NCBI RefSeq assembly: GCF_009379765.1
Contig: NZ_WHTD01000018.1
Span: 1 to 64,000 of the forward strand
DNA length: 64,000 bases
Source of the DNA: Actinophytocola sp.
Lineage (GTDB): Bacteria > Actinomycetota > Actinomycetes > Mycobacteriales > Pseudonocardiaceae
Direction: 5' to 3'
A program made the translations under genes and the position numbers. Below the pieces are notes generated by a model. It ran no database searches. It was not told where the DNA came from and saw nothing but the letters and a program-made list of their open reading frames with translations. Each line of letters starts with the position of its first letter. Position 1 is the first letter of the stretch. Of the stretch, positions 36,602 to 44,478 are shown piece by piece.

Positions 36602-37824
36602 GCACCTGACGTTAGCGCCCCGCGCAGGTTCCAGACCTGCCCGGCGGCCGCCACGAACAGCGCCGCCGCCACGACCGCCGCGGGCAGCAGGCCCGCGAGC
36701 ACCGCGACCACCAGCGGCAGCACGACCGCCGCCGCGCTCACCGGCCAGCGCCGGGTCGACCTGGTCAGCAGCGTGATCACCAGCAGGTACCCGGACACCC
36801 CCGAGCACAGCAGCCACACCGTCGTGCCCGGCAGGTGCTCGTCGAACGCGGCCGCCACCGAGCCGAGCCCGGCGGCGACCGTGGTGATCGCCGCGATCGC
36901 CACGAAGTGCGCCGGCAGCACGAGCCGGGGCGGGAGCCGGGTCTCCTCGGCGAAGCCGTAGCGCACGTTCAGCGACCACAACGCGATCATCAGCCCGAAC
37001 CCGGACGCCGCCGCGAGTACCAGCAGCCAGCCGAGGCCGCCGCCCGGCGCCCAGTCCTCGATCTCCGACACCGCGCCGACGAGCTGCAGCATCGCCTCGC
37101 CGAGCACGATGATCACGAACAGTCCGAGCCGCTCGCCCAGGTGCGCGGCGTCGACCCGGGCGGCCACGAGCGTCGGCCGGTCCGGCGCCGGCCGGCCCTG
37201 CGGCGCGCGCCGTTCCCGCTCGCGCCTGCTGCGCCGGGCGAGCTGCTCGTTGAGCCGAGCCAGCAGCTGCTCGCCGTCGCCGCGGCCGGCGAACACGCTG
37301 AACCACAGCGACATCGCGAGGCCGAGCATCCACAGCGACAGCTTCCACCACGGGTGGTCCACCCAGAACGAGACGACCCACGGGACGAGCCCGGCGTTGC
37401 GCGTCGCCGCGCCCCAGGACAGCAGGATCTGCCCCGAGCGGCTGAAGCTGGCGGCGCCGAGGCCGCTGGTGACCAGGTATGCGGCGGCGAACAGGTTGGC
37501 GCGGTCGCCCATGCTCTCGGAGATGGTGGCGGCCATCGTGGCGATGCCGGCCATGCCGAGGAACATCGAGCGCACCCGGACCCGGTCGGCGACCACGTTG
37601 GAGTACAGCGTGAACGTGGTCCACACGAGCCATATCGCCAGGTACAGCGCGAAGAACGTGGTGATGTGCAGGGCATCCGGACCATGGTGCGCAGTGCCGT
37701 CGTCGCTCCCGTGCACGAGGTGGGCGAGCTGGTTCACCGCGACCACCACGACGAGGTCGAAGAACAGCTCCAGCCAGCTGGCATGCCGGTCGGCCGGCTC
37801 CGAGGTCTCGGTGGGCTCGGTCAT
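36598..37824 (-). CDS. Low-temperature-requirement A (LtrA) family membrane protein
   Basis: 408 residues with about ten hydrophobic segments. The family motif WLELFFDLVVVVAVNQLAHLV is at residues ~17-37, and HLGERLGLFVIIVLGEAMLQ in the middle. A charged cytoplasmic loop (ARRSRRERERRAPQGRPAPD) lies between the two halves. Function is poorly known in the family. It is divergent from the acyltransferase gene (start 37849), leaving only 24 bp between starts. Confidence 0.9.
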   Translation of the reverse strand: MTEPTETSEPADRHASWLELFFDLVVVVAVNQLAHLVHGSDDGTAHHGPDALHITTFFALYLAIWLVWTTFTLYSNVVADRVRVRSMFLGMAGIATMAATISESMGDRANLFAAAYLVTSGLGAASFSRSGQILLSWGAATRNAGLVPWVVSFWVDHPWWKLSLWMLGLAMSLWFSVFAGRGDGEQLLARLNEQLARRSRRERERRAPQGRPAPDRPTLVAARVDAAHLGERLGLFVIIVLGEAMLQLVGAVSEIEDWAPGGGLGWLLVLAAASGFGLMIALWSLNVRYGFAEETRLPPRLVLPAHFVAIAAITTVAAGLGSVAAAFDEHLPGTTVWLLCSGVSGYLLVITLLTRSTRRWPVSAAAVVLPLVVAVLAGLLPAAVVAAALFVAAAGQVWNLRGALTSGA

Positions 37825-37848
37825 GTCAGCAAGGTACGGTCACCGGCT

Positions 37849-38604
37849 ATGACGTCGATGTGGGGCGCGCCGGTGGCGGACCGGGTTCGCGGGTGGTGGC
37901 GGTCCCGCCGGGATCCCGACCAGGCGAGGTTCCTCACGATCGACTCGCTGCGCTGGGTGGTCCGCAACCGGGCGTGGTCGCCGTGGTACCTGGTGCGGTA
38001 CTGGCGGCTGCTGAGGTTCCGGCTCGCCAACCCGCACATCGTGCTGCGCGGCATGGTGTTCCTCGGCAAGGACCTCGACGTCCACTGCCGGCCCGGCTAC
38101 GGCCGGATGGAGATCGGCCGCTGGGTGCACATCGGCGACGGCAACGCCATCCGGTGTCACGAGGGCTCGCTGCGCATCGGTGACAAGGCGGTGTTCGGGC
38201 GGCAGAACGTGGTCAACTGCTATCTGGACATCGAGCTGGGCGACGCCGCGCTGGTCGCCGACTGGGTCTATATCTGCGACTTCGACCACGTCACGTCGGA
38301 CATCCACCAGCCGATCAAGGACCAGGGCATCGTGAAGGCGCCGGTGCGGATCGGGCCGGACACGTGGCTGTGCACCAAGGTCACGGTCACCAAGGGCACC
38401 CGCATCGGCCGCGGCGCGGTGATCGGCGCGCACGCGGTGGTGAAGGATGACGTGCCGGACTACGCGGTGGCGGCCGGCATCCCGGCGAAGGTCGTGCGCG
38501 ACCGGCGGACCGACTACGAGGCCGACGCCCAGCGCCGCGCGGCGGTGGCTGACATGTCCCGCAAGGCCGCGGCGGCGCTGCGCAAGACCCTCGAGAGCCG
38601 CTGA
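37849..38604 (+). CDS. Left-handed beta-helix acyltransferase (MGLP-locus type)
   Basis: 251 residues from the ATG at 37849 (a second ATG at 37858 is possible). Hexapeptide repeats run from ~75 to 210: MEIGRWVHIGDGNAIRCHEG, VGPDTW-type turns, CTKVTVTKGTRIGRGAVIGA and DYAVAAGIPAKVVRDRR, a lipid or sugar O-acetyltransferase pattern. In mycobacteria an acyltransferase (Rv3034c) lies beside the Rv3030-Rv3032 polymethylated-polysaccharide genes; the same neighbours follow here, so acylation of methylglucose lipopolysaccharide is a reasonable role. Confidence 0.82.
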   Translation: MTSMWGAPVADRVRGWWRSRRDPDQARFLTIDSLRWVVRNRAWSPWYLVRYWRLLRFRLANPHIVLRGMVFLGKDLDVHCRPGYGRMEIGRWVHIGDGNAIRCHEGSLRIGDKAVFGRQNVVNCYLDIELGDAALVADWVYICDFDHVTSDIHQPIKDQGIVKAPVRIGPDTWLCTKVTVTKGTRIGRGAVIGAHAVVKDDVPDYAVAAGIPAKVVRDRRTDYEADAQRRAAVADMSRKAAAALRKTLESR

Positions 38605-38628
38605 CCCACCGCTGGTGCCCGATGCCTC

Positions 38629-38671
38629 GAACGACGCGCTCGGGACGGTGACTGCCCCGAGCGCGTCGTTC
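38629..38671. terminator. 16-bp perfect inverted repeat between convergent genes
   Basis: GAACGACGCGCTCGGG at 38629-38644 pairs with 38656-38671 across an 11-nt loop. It lies between the acyltransferase (ends 38604) and the GT4 gene (ends 38762), so it can terminate both. The sequence belongs to the same repeat family as 26761-26816. The rest of the gap, 38672-38761, shows nothing else. Confidence 0.75.
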
Positions 38672-38761
38672 GGGGCAGTCAGCTGGGCCATCAGGTATCC
38701 CCCGAGATCAACCCGGACTCCAGCGGCGAATGGCGTTCCGGGGACCCGGCTTCGGTCGGTT

Positions 38762-40015
38762 CTAGCCGTGGAAGGCGTTGCCCGTGGCGATCTTCGGGCG
38801 ACCGAGCACGGGATGCTCGCGCACAGAGGCCGCGCGGTACACCGACGCCGTCGTCTCGGCGATGCCCGCCCAGCTGAACTGCGTGCCCAGGCGGGCCTTC
38901 GCGGCGCGGGCCCTGCGGGCCGCCGCGGTCGGGTCGGCCAGGACGGTGCACACGCCCGACACGATGCCGTCGACGTCGCCGGGTTCGACGGACAGGCCCG
39001 TCTCACCGTGCACGACCAGCTCGGCCAGACCGCCCGCGGTCGAGGCCACCAGGGGAGCGCCCGCCGCGGCCGCCTCCAGGGCGACGATGCCGAACGGCTC
39101 GTAGCGGCTCGGCAGCACCACCACGTCGGCCGCCGCGAGCAACGCCACCAGCGAGCGGTCCGGCAGGTGGCCGACGAAGTCCACCGACCGCCGTATCCGC
39201 AGCTTGCGCGCCTGCTCCACCAGCGCGGCGGCCTGCACGCCCTGCCCGGCCACCACCAGCCGCGCACCGGGATGGGCACGGCGCAGCCGGGGCAGCGCGG
39301 CGAGCAGGTCGTGCACGCCCTTCTCCCACTCCAGCCGGCCGAAGTACAGCACCAGCGGCGCGCCGTCGGGGCTGTGCCGGGCCCGGGCGGCCCGAACCGC
39401 CGCCGCCGACACCCGCCAGCCACGCGGCTCGATGCCGTTGTGGATCACCGCGATCTCGGCGGGCTCCAGCTCGAACAGGTGGGCGACCTCGGCCTGCATC
39501 GCCGACGAGCAGGTGATCAGCGCGTCCGCGCGGTTGGCGAGCCACCACTCCACCGAGTGCACCTGCTGGTTCAGCCGCTGCGACAGCCACCCGCTGTGCC
39601 GGCCGGCCTCGGTGGCGTGCATCGTCGCGACCAGCGGCACGCCCGCGTGCTCGGCCAGGGTGATGGCCGGGTGCGTGACGAGCCAGTCGTGCGCGTGGAC
39701 GACGGCCGGCCGCCAGCCGTCCAGCAGCGCGAGGCCCGCGCGGATCATCCCGTGACCCATCGCGAGCGTCCACGCCACGAGGTCCTTCTCGAACAGCAGG
39801 TGCGTCGGGTCCTCGGCGACCCGGATCACCCGCACGCCGTCGACCACGGTGTCCGCCGTCGGGTGGGTGACCGCGTCGGTGCCCGACTCGTGCCGGCACA
39901 GCACGACGACCTCGTGCCCCAGCGCGGTGAGGTGCCGGGCCAGGGCGTGCACGTGCCGCCCGAGCCCCCCGACCACCACCGGCGGGTACTCCCACGACAA
40001 CATCAGCACGCGCAT
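38762..40015 (-). CDS. GT4 alpha-1,4-glucosyltransferase (Rv3032-like)
   Basis: 417 residues from the ATG at 40013-40015. GT-B fold with MRVLMLSWEYPPVVVGGLGRH at the N-terminus, VHAHDWLVTHPAITLAEHAG, then the donor half LYFGRLEWEKGVHDLLAAL and the E-x7-E region YEPFGIVALEAAAAG. By synteny with a GH57 branching enzyme and a methyltransferase it corresponds to the enzyme elongating methylglucose lipopolysaccharide (or making maltose 1-phosphate; GlgM-type enzymes look similar). Its ribosome site GGAGGG is supplied by the end of the hairpin element C. Confidence 0.88.
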   Translation of the reverse strand: MRVLMLSWEYPPVVVGGLGRHVHALARHLTALGHEVVVLCRHESGTDAVTHPTADTVVDGVRVIRVAEDPTHLLFEKDLVAWTLAMGHGMIRAGLALLDGWRPAVVHAHDWLVTHPAITLAEHAGVPLVATMHATEAGRHSGWLSQRLNQQVHSVEWWLANRADALITCSSAMQAEVAHLFELEPAEIAVIHNGIEPRGWRVSAAAVRAARARHSPDGAPLVLYFGRLEWEKGVHDLLAALPRLRRAHPGARLVVAGQGVQAAALVEQARKLRIRRSVDFVGHLPDRSLVALLAAADVVVLPSRYEPFGIVALEAAAAGAPLVASTAGGLAELVVHGETGLSVEPGDVDGIVSGVCTVLADPTAAARRARAAKARLGTQFSWAGIAETTASVYRAASVREHPVLGRPKIATGNAFHG

Positions 40016-40016
40016 G

Positions 40017-40184
40017 CTAGTGCCCTCCGCCGGGAGTCTGTTGCTTGAGTCGGTGAGTCCAGGTTTCTGCTGGCAAGGCGCCGGTTCGTCCTCGTACCGG
40101 GTTGTACTCGGGCGGACCGGCAACGCCGCCAGCAGGAAGCTGGGCCGGCGAATCGAGTGACGAACTCCTGGCGGGGGACACTAG
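40017..40184 (-). repeat. 168-bp nested-hairpin element (copy C), tandem with copy B
   Basis: Read on the minus strand from 40184 it starts CTAGTGTCCCCCGCCAGGAG and ends CTCCCGGCGGAGGGCACTAG. Nested stems: TGCTGGC/GCCAGCA, GCCGGT/ACCGGC, and the cap GTAC-AACCCG-GTAC. Loop motifs GGCGTTG and CCGGTACGAGG match copies A and B, while stem sequences differ but still pair. It shares its CTAG (40181-40184) with copy B. Its last bases (GGAGGGCACTAGC) sit directly before the GT4 start codon. Confidence 0.78.
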
Positions 40185-41843
40185 TGTCGCGTGATCCTGT
40201 TCCTTTGCGTCCGCTGTGGATCCACGTGGTTCCTGGCAAGGTGGAGGAAAGTCGCTCGTACTGGATGTACTTGGGCTTTTCTCCAACGCGGCCAGGGGCC
40301 GCGTTGGCCGCAGCGGCGTAAAGGTTTCAGGGTCACGCGACACTAGCTCCCGAGCGTCCAGGTGTCCGAACAGTCCGTCCTCGGCCCGCAGCTCGCCGGC
40401 CCGCCACAGCGCCCGGGACCGCTGGTCCGCCCGGACCAGGCTCGCCAACTCGCCGAACCGGTCGCCGTGCACCTTCGCGCGACGCCGCGCGTAGTCGGCC
40501 GCCGAGTCCTTCGTGACCATGAACGCCCAGTCGCTCGACAGCGCCAGCAACGCCTCGCGCACGAGCTGGTCGCGTGCCGGATCGCGGAACGCGGGGTCCT
40601 GGGCGGGCAGCGCGAGCAGCTCGTCCTGCACCGCCGCGCCCGCCGCCACCAGGTCGGACACCTGCTCGCCGTCCCACACCCGCCAGTCCTTGCCCGAGCC
40701 CCACGACGACGCCGGCAGCTCGACCGGCGCGCCGACGTGCCCGGCCGCCAGCGCGCCGCGCAGGGTCGTGACTCGGACCCCGGCACCCGGCAGCCCGCGC
40801 AGCACGGCCTCCAGCCAGGCCGGCCCCTCGTGCCACCAGTGGCCGAACAGCTCGGTGTCGTAGGCGGCGACCACGAGCCCCGGCGTGCCGTGCCGCGCGC
40901 GCAGCGAGCGCAGCCGGGCGAGCACCGCGGCGACGAAGTCGTCCGCGTGCCGGGCGACCGCGGCGGCCGCGAGTACCGGGTCGTACGGCCGTTTCCGGTC
41001 CGGCGGCACGTGCTTTCCGGTGACCCGCGACGGTTTCAGCCCGCTCGGGTGGTCGAAGGTGTGGAAGTCGCGGTAGGCGGGGTCGCCCGGGTAGCCGGCC
41101 TTCGGCGACCAGACCCGGTAGGTCACCTCGAGGTCGCGGCCGAAGCAGACGACGTCGGAGTCGCCGACCGGGTGGGCCGCGTGCGTGTCGCCGTGCAGCG
41201 CGGGGCCGTCGACCAGGAACCGCCGCACGCCCGCGGCCGCATAGCCGTGCTCCATCCCGGGCGCGTAGCCGCACTCGGGCGCCCAGATGCCGTGCGGTGC
41301 CCGGCCGATCCGCCGCGCGGTGTCGTCGAGCCCGGCCCGCAGCGCGAACCGGCGCACCGGTTCGCGCAGCAGTGGCTGGAACGGGTGCGTGGCCGGCCCG
41401 CCGAGGAGCTCGACGACGCCGTCGTCGACCAGCGGGCGCAGCACGGGGGAGAACCCGTGCCGCCACCTCGTCTCGAACTCGGCGAGCGCCGCACCCGCGG
41501 CCCGGTACTCGGCGGCGGCGAGGTCGCGCAGCAGCGGATCGTCGCCCTGCCAACGGGTCGCCGCGTACTGGGCCCGCAGCTGCCAGTTGCCGAGCCAGTC
41601 GTGCGCCGCCCGGAGCGCGTACGGGTCGTCGAGCTGCGCGGCGAGCACCGGGGTCACGCCGAGGGTGAGGACGTCGCGGTGCCCCTCGGCGCCGAGCCTG
41701 CGGGCGAGGTCGACCACGGGGAGGTAGGAGTGCGCCCAGGCCTGGTAGAGCCATTCCTCGCCGACCGGCCAGGTGCCGTGGTTGGGGAGCCAGGGCAGGT
41801 GGCTGTGGAGTACGAGGCAGAACGAGCCCTCCGGCGCCGTCAT
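40017..41843 (-). CDS. GH57 1,4-alpha-glucan branching enzyme with element-derived C-terminal extension
   Basis: 608 codons from the ATG at 41841-41843. The GH57 fold is clear: FCLVLHSHLPWLPNHGTWPV, GIWAPECGYAPGMEHGYA (nucleophile Glu region), VAAYDTELFGHWWHEGPAWL (Asp region) and the C-terminal helical domain ending FGHLDARE. Normal relatives have ~500-530 residues. Here the native frame ends at ~499, and the last ~109 codons are encoded by the two hairpin elements B and C, stopping at 40017-40019, one nt before the GT4 start. Excising both elements at CTAG would give DARELACAC and a stop overlapping GT4. Corresponds to Rv3031 of the MGLP pathway. Confidence 0.88.
   Translation of the reverse strand: MTAPEGSFCLVLHSHLPWLPNHGTWPVGEEWLYQAWAHSYLPVVDLARRLGAEGHRDVLTLGVTPVLAAQLDDPYALRAAHDWLGNWQLRAQYAATRWQGDDPLLRDLAAAEYRAAGAALAEFETRWRHGFSPVLRPLVDDGVVELLGGPATHPFQPLLREPVRRFALRAGLDDTARRIGRAPHGIWAPECGYAPGMEHGYAAAGVRRFLVDGPALHGDTHAAHPVGDSDVVCFGRDLEVTYRVWSPKAGYPGDPAYRDFHTFDHPSGLKPSRVTGKHVPPDRKRPYDPVLAAAAVARHADDFVAAVLARLRSLRARHGTPGLVVAAYDTELFGHWWHEGPAWLEAVLRGLPGAGVRVTTLRGALAAGHVGAPVELPASSWGSGKDWRVWDGEQVSDLVAAGAAVQDELLALPAQDPAFRDPARDQLVREALLALSSDWAFMVTKDSAADYARRRAKVHGDRFGELASLVRADQRSRALWRAGELRAEDGLFGHLDARELVSRDPETFTPLRPTRPLAALEKSPSTSSTSDFPPPCQEPRGSTADAKEQDHATLVSPARSSSLDSPAQLPAGGVAGPPEYNPVRGRTGALPAETWTHRLKQQTPGGGH
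40181..40346 (-). repeat. 166-bp nested-hairpin element (copy B)
   Basis: Read on the minus strand it begins CTAGTGTCGCGTGACCCTG and ends CAGGATCACGCGACACTAG, with outer arms of about 36 nt pairing with few mismatches. Inside are CCCCTGGCCGCGTTG (identical to copy A over 15 nt), the cap GTAC-ATCCA-GTAC, CACCTTGCCAGGAAC and GTGGATCC. It is the same length as copy A. It interrupts the 3' end of the GH57 gene at codon ~499. Confidence 0.8.
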
Positions 41844-42598
41844 GCGCGGCCCGCCACGGCGACGATGTCCAAACAGGACTCCAGGTCCTCGGTCCCGAGG
41901 ACGAAGTCGGCGGCACGCACCGACGCGACGGCGTCCCGCAGCGCGTCGGGCCACGGCGTCCCGTCGACCGCGACCCGAACCTGCGCGTCGATGATCGAGC
42001 CGCCCTGCGCGGCGTCGAGCTCCCGCAGCCGGGGCCCGTGCCGCAGCCCGCCGAGGTACTCGACGGTGAAGCCGGCCCCGCGCAGCAGCTCGTCCATCTC
42101 GGACGGTGCGAGCTCCCTGGTGTGGAACGGGTTGAGTGGCGTGTCCCGCCCCGGCGAGAACGTGATCCGGTTGGGTGTGGTGATCAGCAACCGGCCGCCG
42201 GGTCGCAGCACCCGCGAGCACTCCCGCAGGAACCCGGCCTGGTCCCACAGGTGCTCGATCACCTGCAGGTTGGCCACGGCGTCCACAGTGGACTCCCGCA
42301 GCGGCAGCGTGGCGAGGTTTCCGCGCACCGCCCGCACCGACGGGTAGGCCCGGGCGACGTGCGCGGCGGTCAGCACGTCGTAGTCGAGCCCGACCACGAG
42401 CCGCGCGCCGGCCGCGAGCAGGTCGGCCCCGTACCCCTCCCCGCATCCGGCCTCGAGCACGACGGCGGCCGCGCAGTACCGGCGCAGTGCCAGGTAGGCC
42501 GCCTCGTGCCGGCGAAACCAGTAGTTCTCCTCGACGATCCCGGGCACGGTCCGCTCACCGGTGAGGGGCAGCTGCGCGACGACGGGCTCGGATACCAC
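41840..42598 (-). CDS. SAM-dependent methyltransferase (Rv3030-like, MGLP locus)
   Basis: 252 residues from a GTG at 42596-42598. Seen: AAVVLEAGCGEGYGADLLAA (SAM loop), VVGLDYDVLTAAHVARAYPS, VDAVANLQVIEHLWDQAGFL and RVLRPGGRLLITTPNR. The stop overlaps the GH57 start as ATGA. Position next to the branching enzyme and GT4 is conserved in actinobacteria making polymethylated polysaccharides; it is likely to methylate glucose units, although the exact position is not deducible here. Confidence 0.87.
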   Translation of the reverse strand: MVSEPVVAQLPLTGERTVPGIVEENYWFRRHEAAYLALRRYCAAAVVLEAGCGEGYGADLLAAGARLVVGLDYDVLTAAHVARAYPSVRAVRGNLATLPLRESTVDAVANLQVIEHLWDQAGFLRECSRVLRPGGRLLITTPNRITFSPGRDTPLNPFHTRELAPSEMDELLRGAGFTVEYLGGLRHGPRLRELDAAQGGSIIDAQVRVAVDGTPWPDALRDAVASVRAADFVLGTEDLESCLDIVAVAGRA

Positions 42599-42629
42599 CG
42601 AGGCAGGTTACTACGGGGTAGGAATCACG

Positions 42630-43490
42630 TTAGGTCGGTGAGATGGTGATGCCGACCGCGCCTGGGCCCACGTGCACCCCGATCGTGGAGCTGACCTCGG
42701 TGAACGTGATCTCGCGCGCCTCCGGGATGCGACCCCGCAGCCGGGACAGGACCTTGCTCGCCTTGGCGTGCGCGCCGAAGTGCTCGATGGCGATGTCCAC
42801 CTGGCGCCCGGCGGCCTTGCGGACCGCGGCCTCCACCAACCGGCGCAGCGCGCGCTCCCCGCCGAGCACCTTCTCCAGCGGCGCCACCTGGCCGTTGACC
42901 ATCGTGAGGAGCGGCTTCAGCGACAGCGCGCTGCCGAGCATCGCCGTCGCCGCGCCGATCCGGCCGCCCTTGCGCAGGTACTCGAGGGTGTCGACGTAGA
43001 TCAGCTCCGAGCTGGAGTCGAGCCGGCGCGCGAGCGAGTCCATCACCCGGCGCGGGCCGCCGCCGGCGCCCGCGACCCTGGCCGCGGCGAGCACCGCGTA
43101 CCCCAGGCTCATCCCGGTCGTGCCCGAGTCGACGACGTGGGCCGGGATGCGCGCCTGCGCGGCCGCCTGCCGGGCAACCTCGACGGTCTCCGACTGGCGG
43201 CCCGAGATGTGCACGGACACGACCTCGTCCACACCGCGGTTGGCGTGATCCTGGTACGCCCACAGGAATCCCGCCGGGTCAGGGGGAGCGGTGGTGACCT
43301 TCACGTCTTCCTGGAGCGCCCTGACCAGCAAATCCTTGGGCACGACGTGCTCGGCCCGCACATGTTCGCCGATCTGTATCTGCATCGGGACGACAGTGAT
43401 TCCCCACTGTGCCGCCAACGCCGCAGGGATGCTCGAGGTCGAGTCGGTCACCAAACCAACACGGCCAGGCATGTATACACGGTAACTCAC
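42630..43490 (-). CDS. DegV family fatty-acid-binding protein
   Basis: 286 residues from a GTG at 43488-43490; an ATG at 43472 (MPGRVGLVTDS) is the alternative. Motifs: GLVTDSTSSIPAALAAQWGI, PPDPAGFLWAYQDH, VVSVHISGRQSETVEVARQA, HVVDSGTTGMSLGYAVLAAA and VDTLEYLRKGGRIGAATAML. DegV proteins bind one fatty acid and can hand it to a fatty-acid kinase; no kinase is adjacent. A hairpin-like TCACCC-ATTC-GGGTGA lies at the start region and might regulate translation. Confidence 0.9.
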   Translation of the reverse strand: MSYRVYMPGRVGLVTDSTSSIPAALAAQWGITVVPMQIQIGEHVRAEHVVPKDLLVRALQEDVKVTTAPPDPAGFLWAYQDHANRGVDEVVSVHISGRQSETVEVARQAAAQARIPAHVVDSGTTGMSLGYAVLAAARVAGAGGGPRRVMDSLARRLDSSSELIYVDTLEYLRKGGRIGAATAMLGSALSLKPLLTMVNGQVAPLEKVLGGERALRRLVEAAVRKAAGRQVDIAIEHFGAHAKASKVLSRLRGRIPEAREITFTEVSSTIGVHVGPGAVGITISPT

Positions 43491-43679
43491 CCATTCGGGT
43501 GAGCGCGGTCACCTCCACCTGGATCACAATGACGGGACCGCTAAGCTACTGGTTAGTAACATGTTGGTGGCCAATCACACCGTGCCACGGCGCGGCCGGC
43601 GTGGCAGGGTCGGGCCAACCTCGTATTCTCTGGTCGCGCAAAGCGAATGGGCTCGTCATCGGGAGGTCGGAGCAGACCC

Positions 43680-44465
43680 ATGCCAAACATCGTCGTGCTG
43701 GTGAAACAAGTGCCGGACACCTATTCGGAGCGCAAGCTGAGCGACGGGGATCACACCCTGGACCGGGACTCCGCCGACGCGGTGCTGGACGAGATCAACG
43801 AGCGCGCCATCGAGGAGGCGCTCCAGATCAAGGAGGCGCACGACGGTGAGGTGACCGTCCTGTCCGTCGGTCCCGCCCGGGCCGCGGACGCCATCCGCAA
43901 GGCGCTCTCGATGGGTGCCGACAAGGCGGTGCACGTCGTCGACGACGCGCTGCACGGCGCCGACATCCTGCAGACCGCCAAGGTTCTCGCCGCCGCCATC
44001 GGCACGGTCGAGGACGTCGACCTGGTCATCGCGGGCAACGAGGCGAGTGACGGCGGCGGCGGCGCGATCCCCGCGATCCTGGCCGAGCTCCTCGGCTACC
44101 CCCAGCTGACCCACGCCCGCGAGGTCACCGTCGACGGCTCGACCATCAAGGTCACCCGGGAGACCGACGAGGGCCTGACCCACCTCGAGGCGAGCCTGCC
44201 CGCGGTGGTCAGCGTCGGCGAGAAGATCAACGAGCCGCGCTACCCGTCGTTCAAGGGCATCATGGCCGCCAAGAAGAAGCCGGTCGAGACCCTCGGCATC
44301 GCCGACCTCGGCATCGACGCGGGTGAGGTGGGCCTGGCCAACGCGTGGTCCACGGTCGTCGAGGCGGCGCCCAAGCCGCCGCGCGGGGCCGGCCAGCGCG
44401 TCGAGGACGGCGGCGCCGGCGGCGTGCAGATCGCCGAGTACCTCGTTGCCCAGAAGCTGATCTGA
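43680..44465 (+). CDS. etfB: Electron transfer flavoprotein beta subunit
   Basis: 261 residues from the ATG at 43680, with GGGAGGTCGGAG upstream. Motifs MPNIVVLVKQVPDTYSERKL, AIEEALQIKEAHDGEVTVLS, DLVIAGNEASDGGGGAIPA and PRYPSFKGIMAAKKKPVETL are typical. With EtfA it forms the FAD/AMP heterodimer that takes electrons from acyl-CoA dehydrogenases. Thirteen nt separate it from etfA. The same order beside the MGLP genes is known in mycobacteria (Rv3029c-Rv3028c). Confidence 0.96.
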   Translation: MPNIVVLVKQVPDTYSERKLSDGDHTLDRDSADAVLDEINERAIEEALQIKEAHDGEVTVLSVGPARAADAIRKALSMGADKAVHVVDDALHGADILQTAKVLAAAIGTVEDVDLVIAGNEASDGGGGAIPAILAELLGYPQLTHAREVTVDGSTIKVTRETDEGLTHLEASLPAVVSVGEKINEPRYPSFKGIMAAKKKPVETLGIADLGIDAGEVGLANAWSTVVEAAPKPPRGAGQRVEDGGAGGVQIAEYLVAQKLI

Positions 44466-44478
44466 GAGAGGGAAACCA

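Noticed and set aside
43558-43565. AACATGTT palindrome between degV and etfB as a KstR/TetR-type operator
   Set aside because: The flanking positions of the KstR consensus (T and A) do not match; a single 8-mer is too weak to call.
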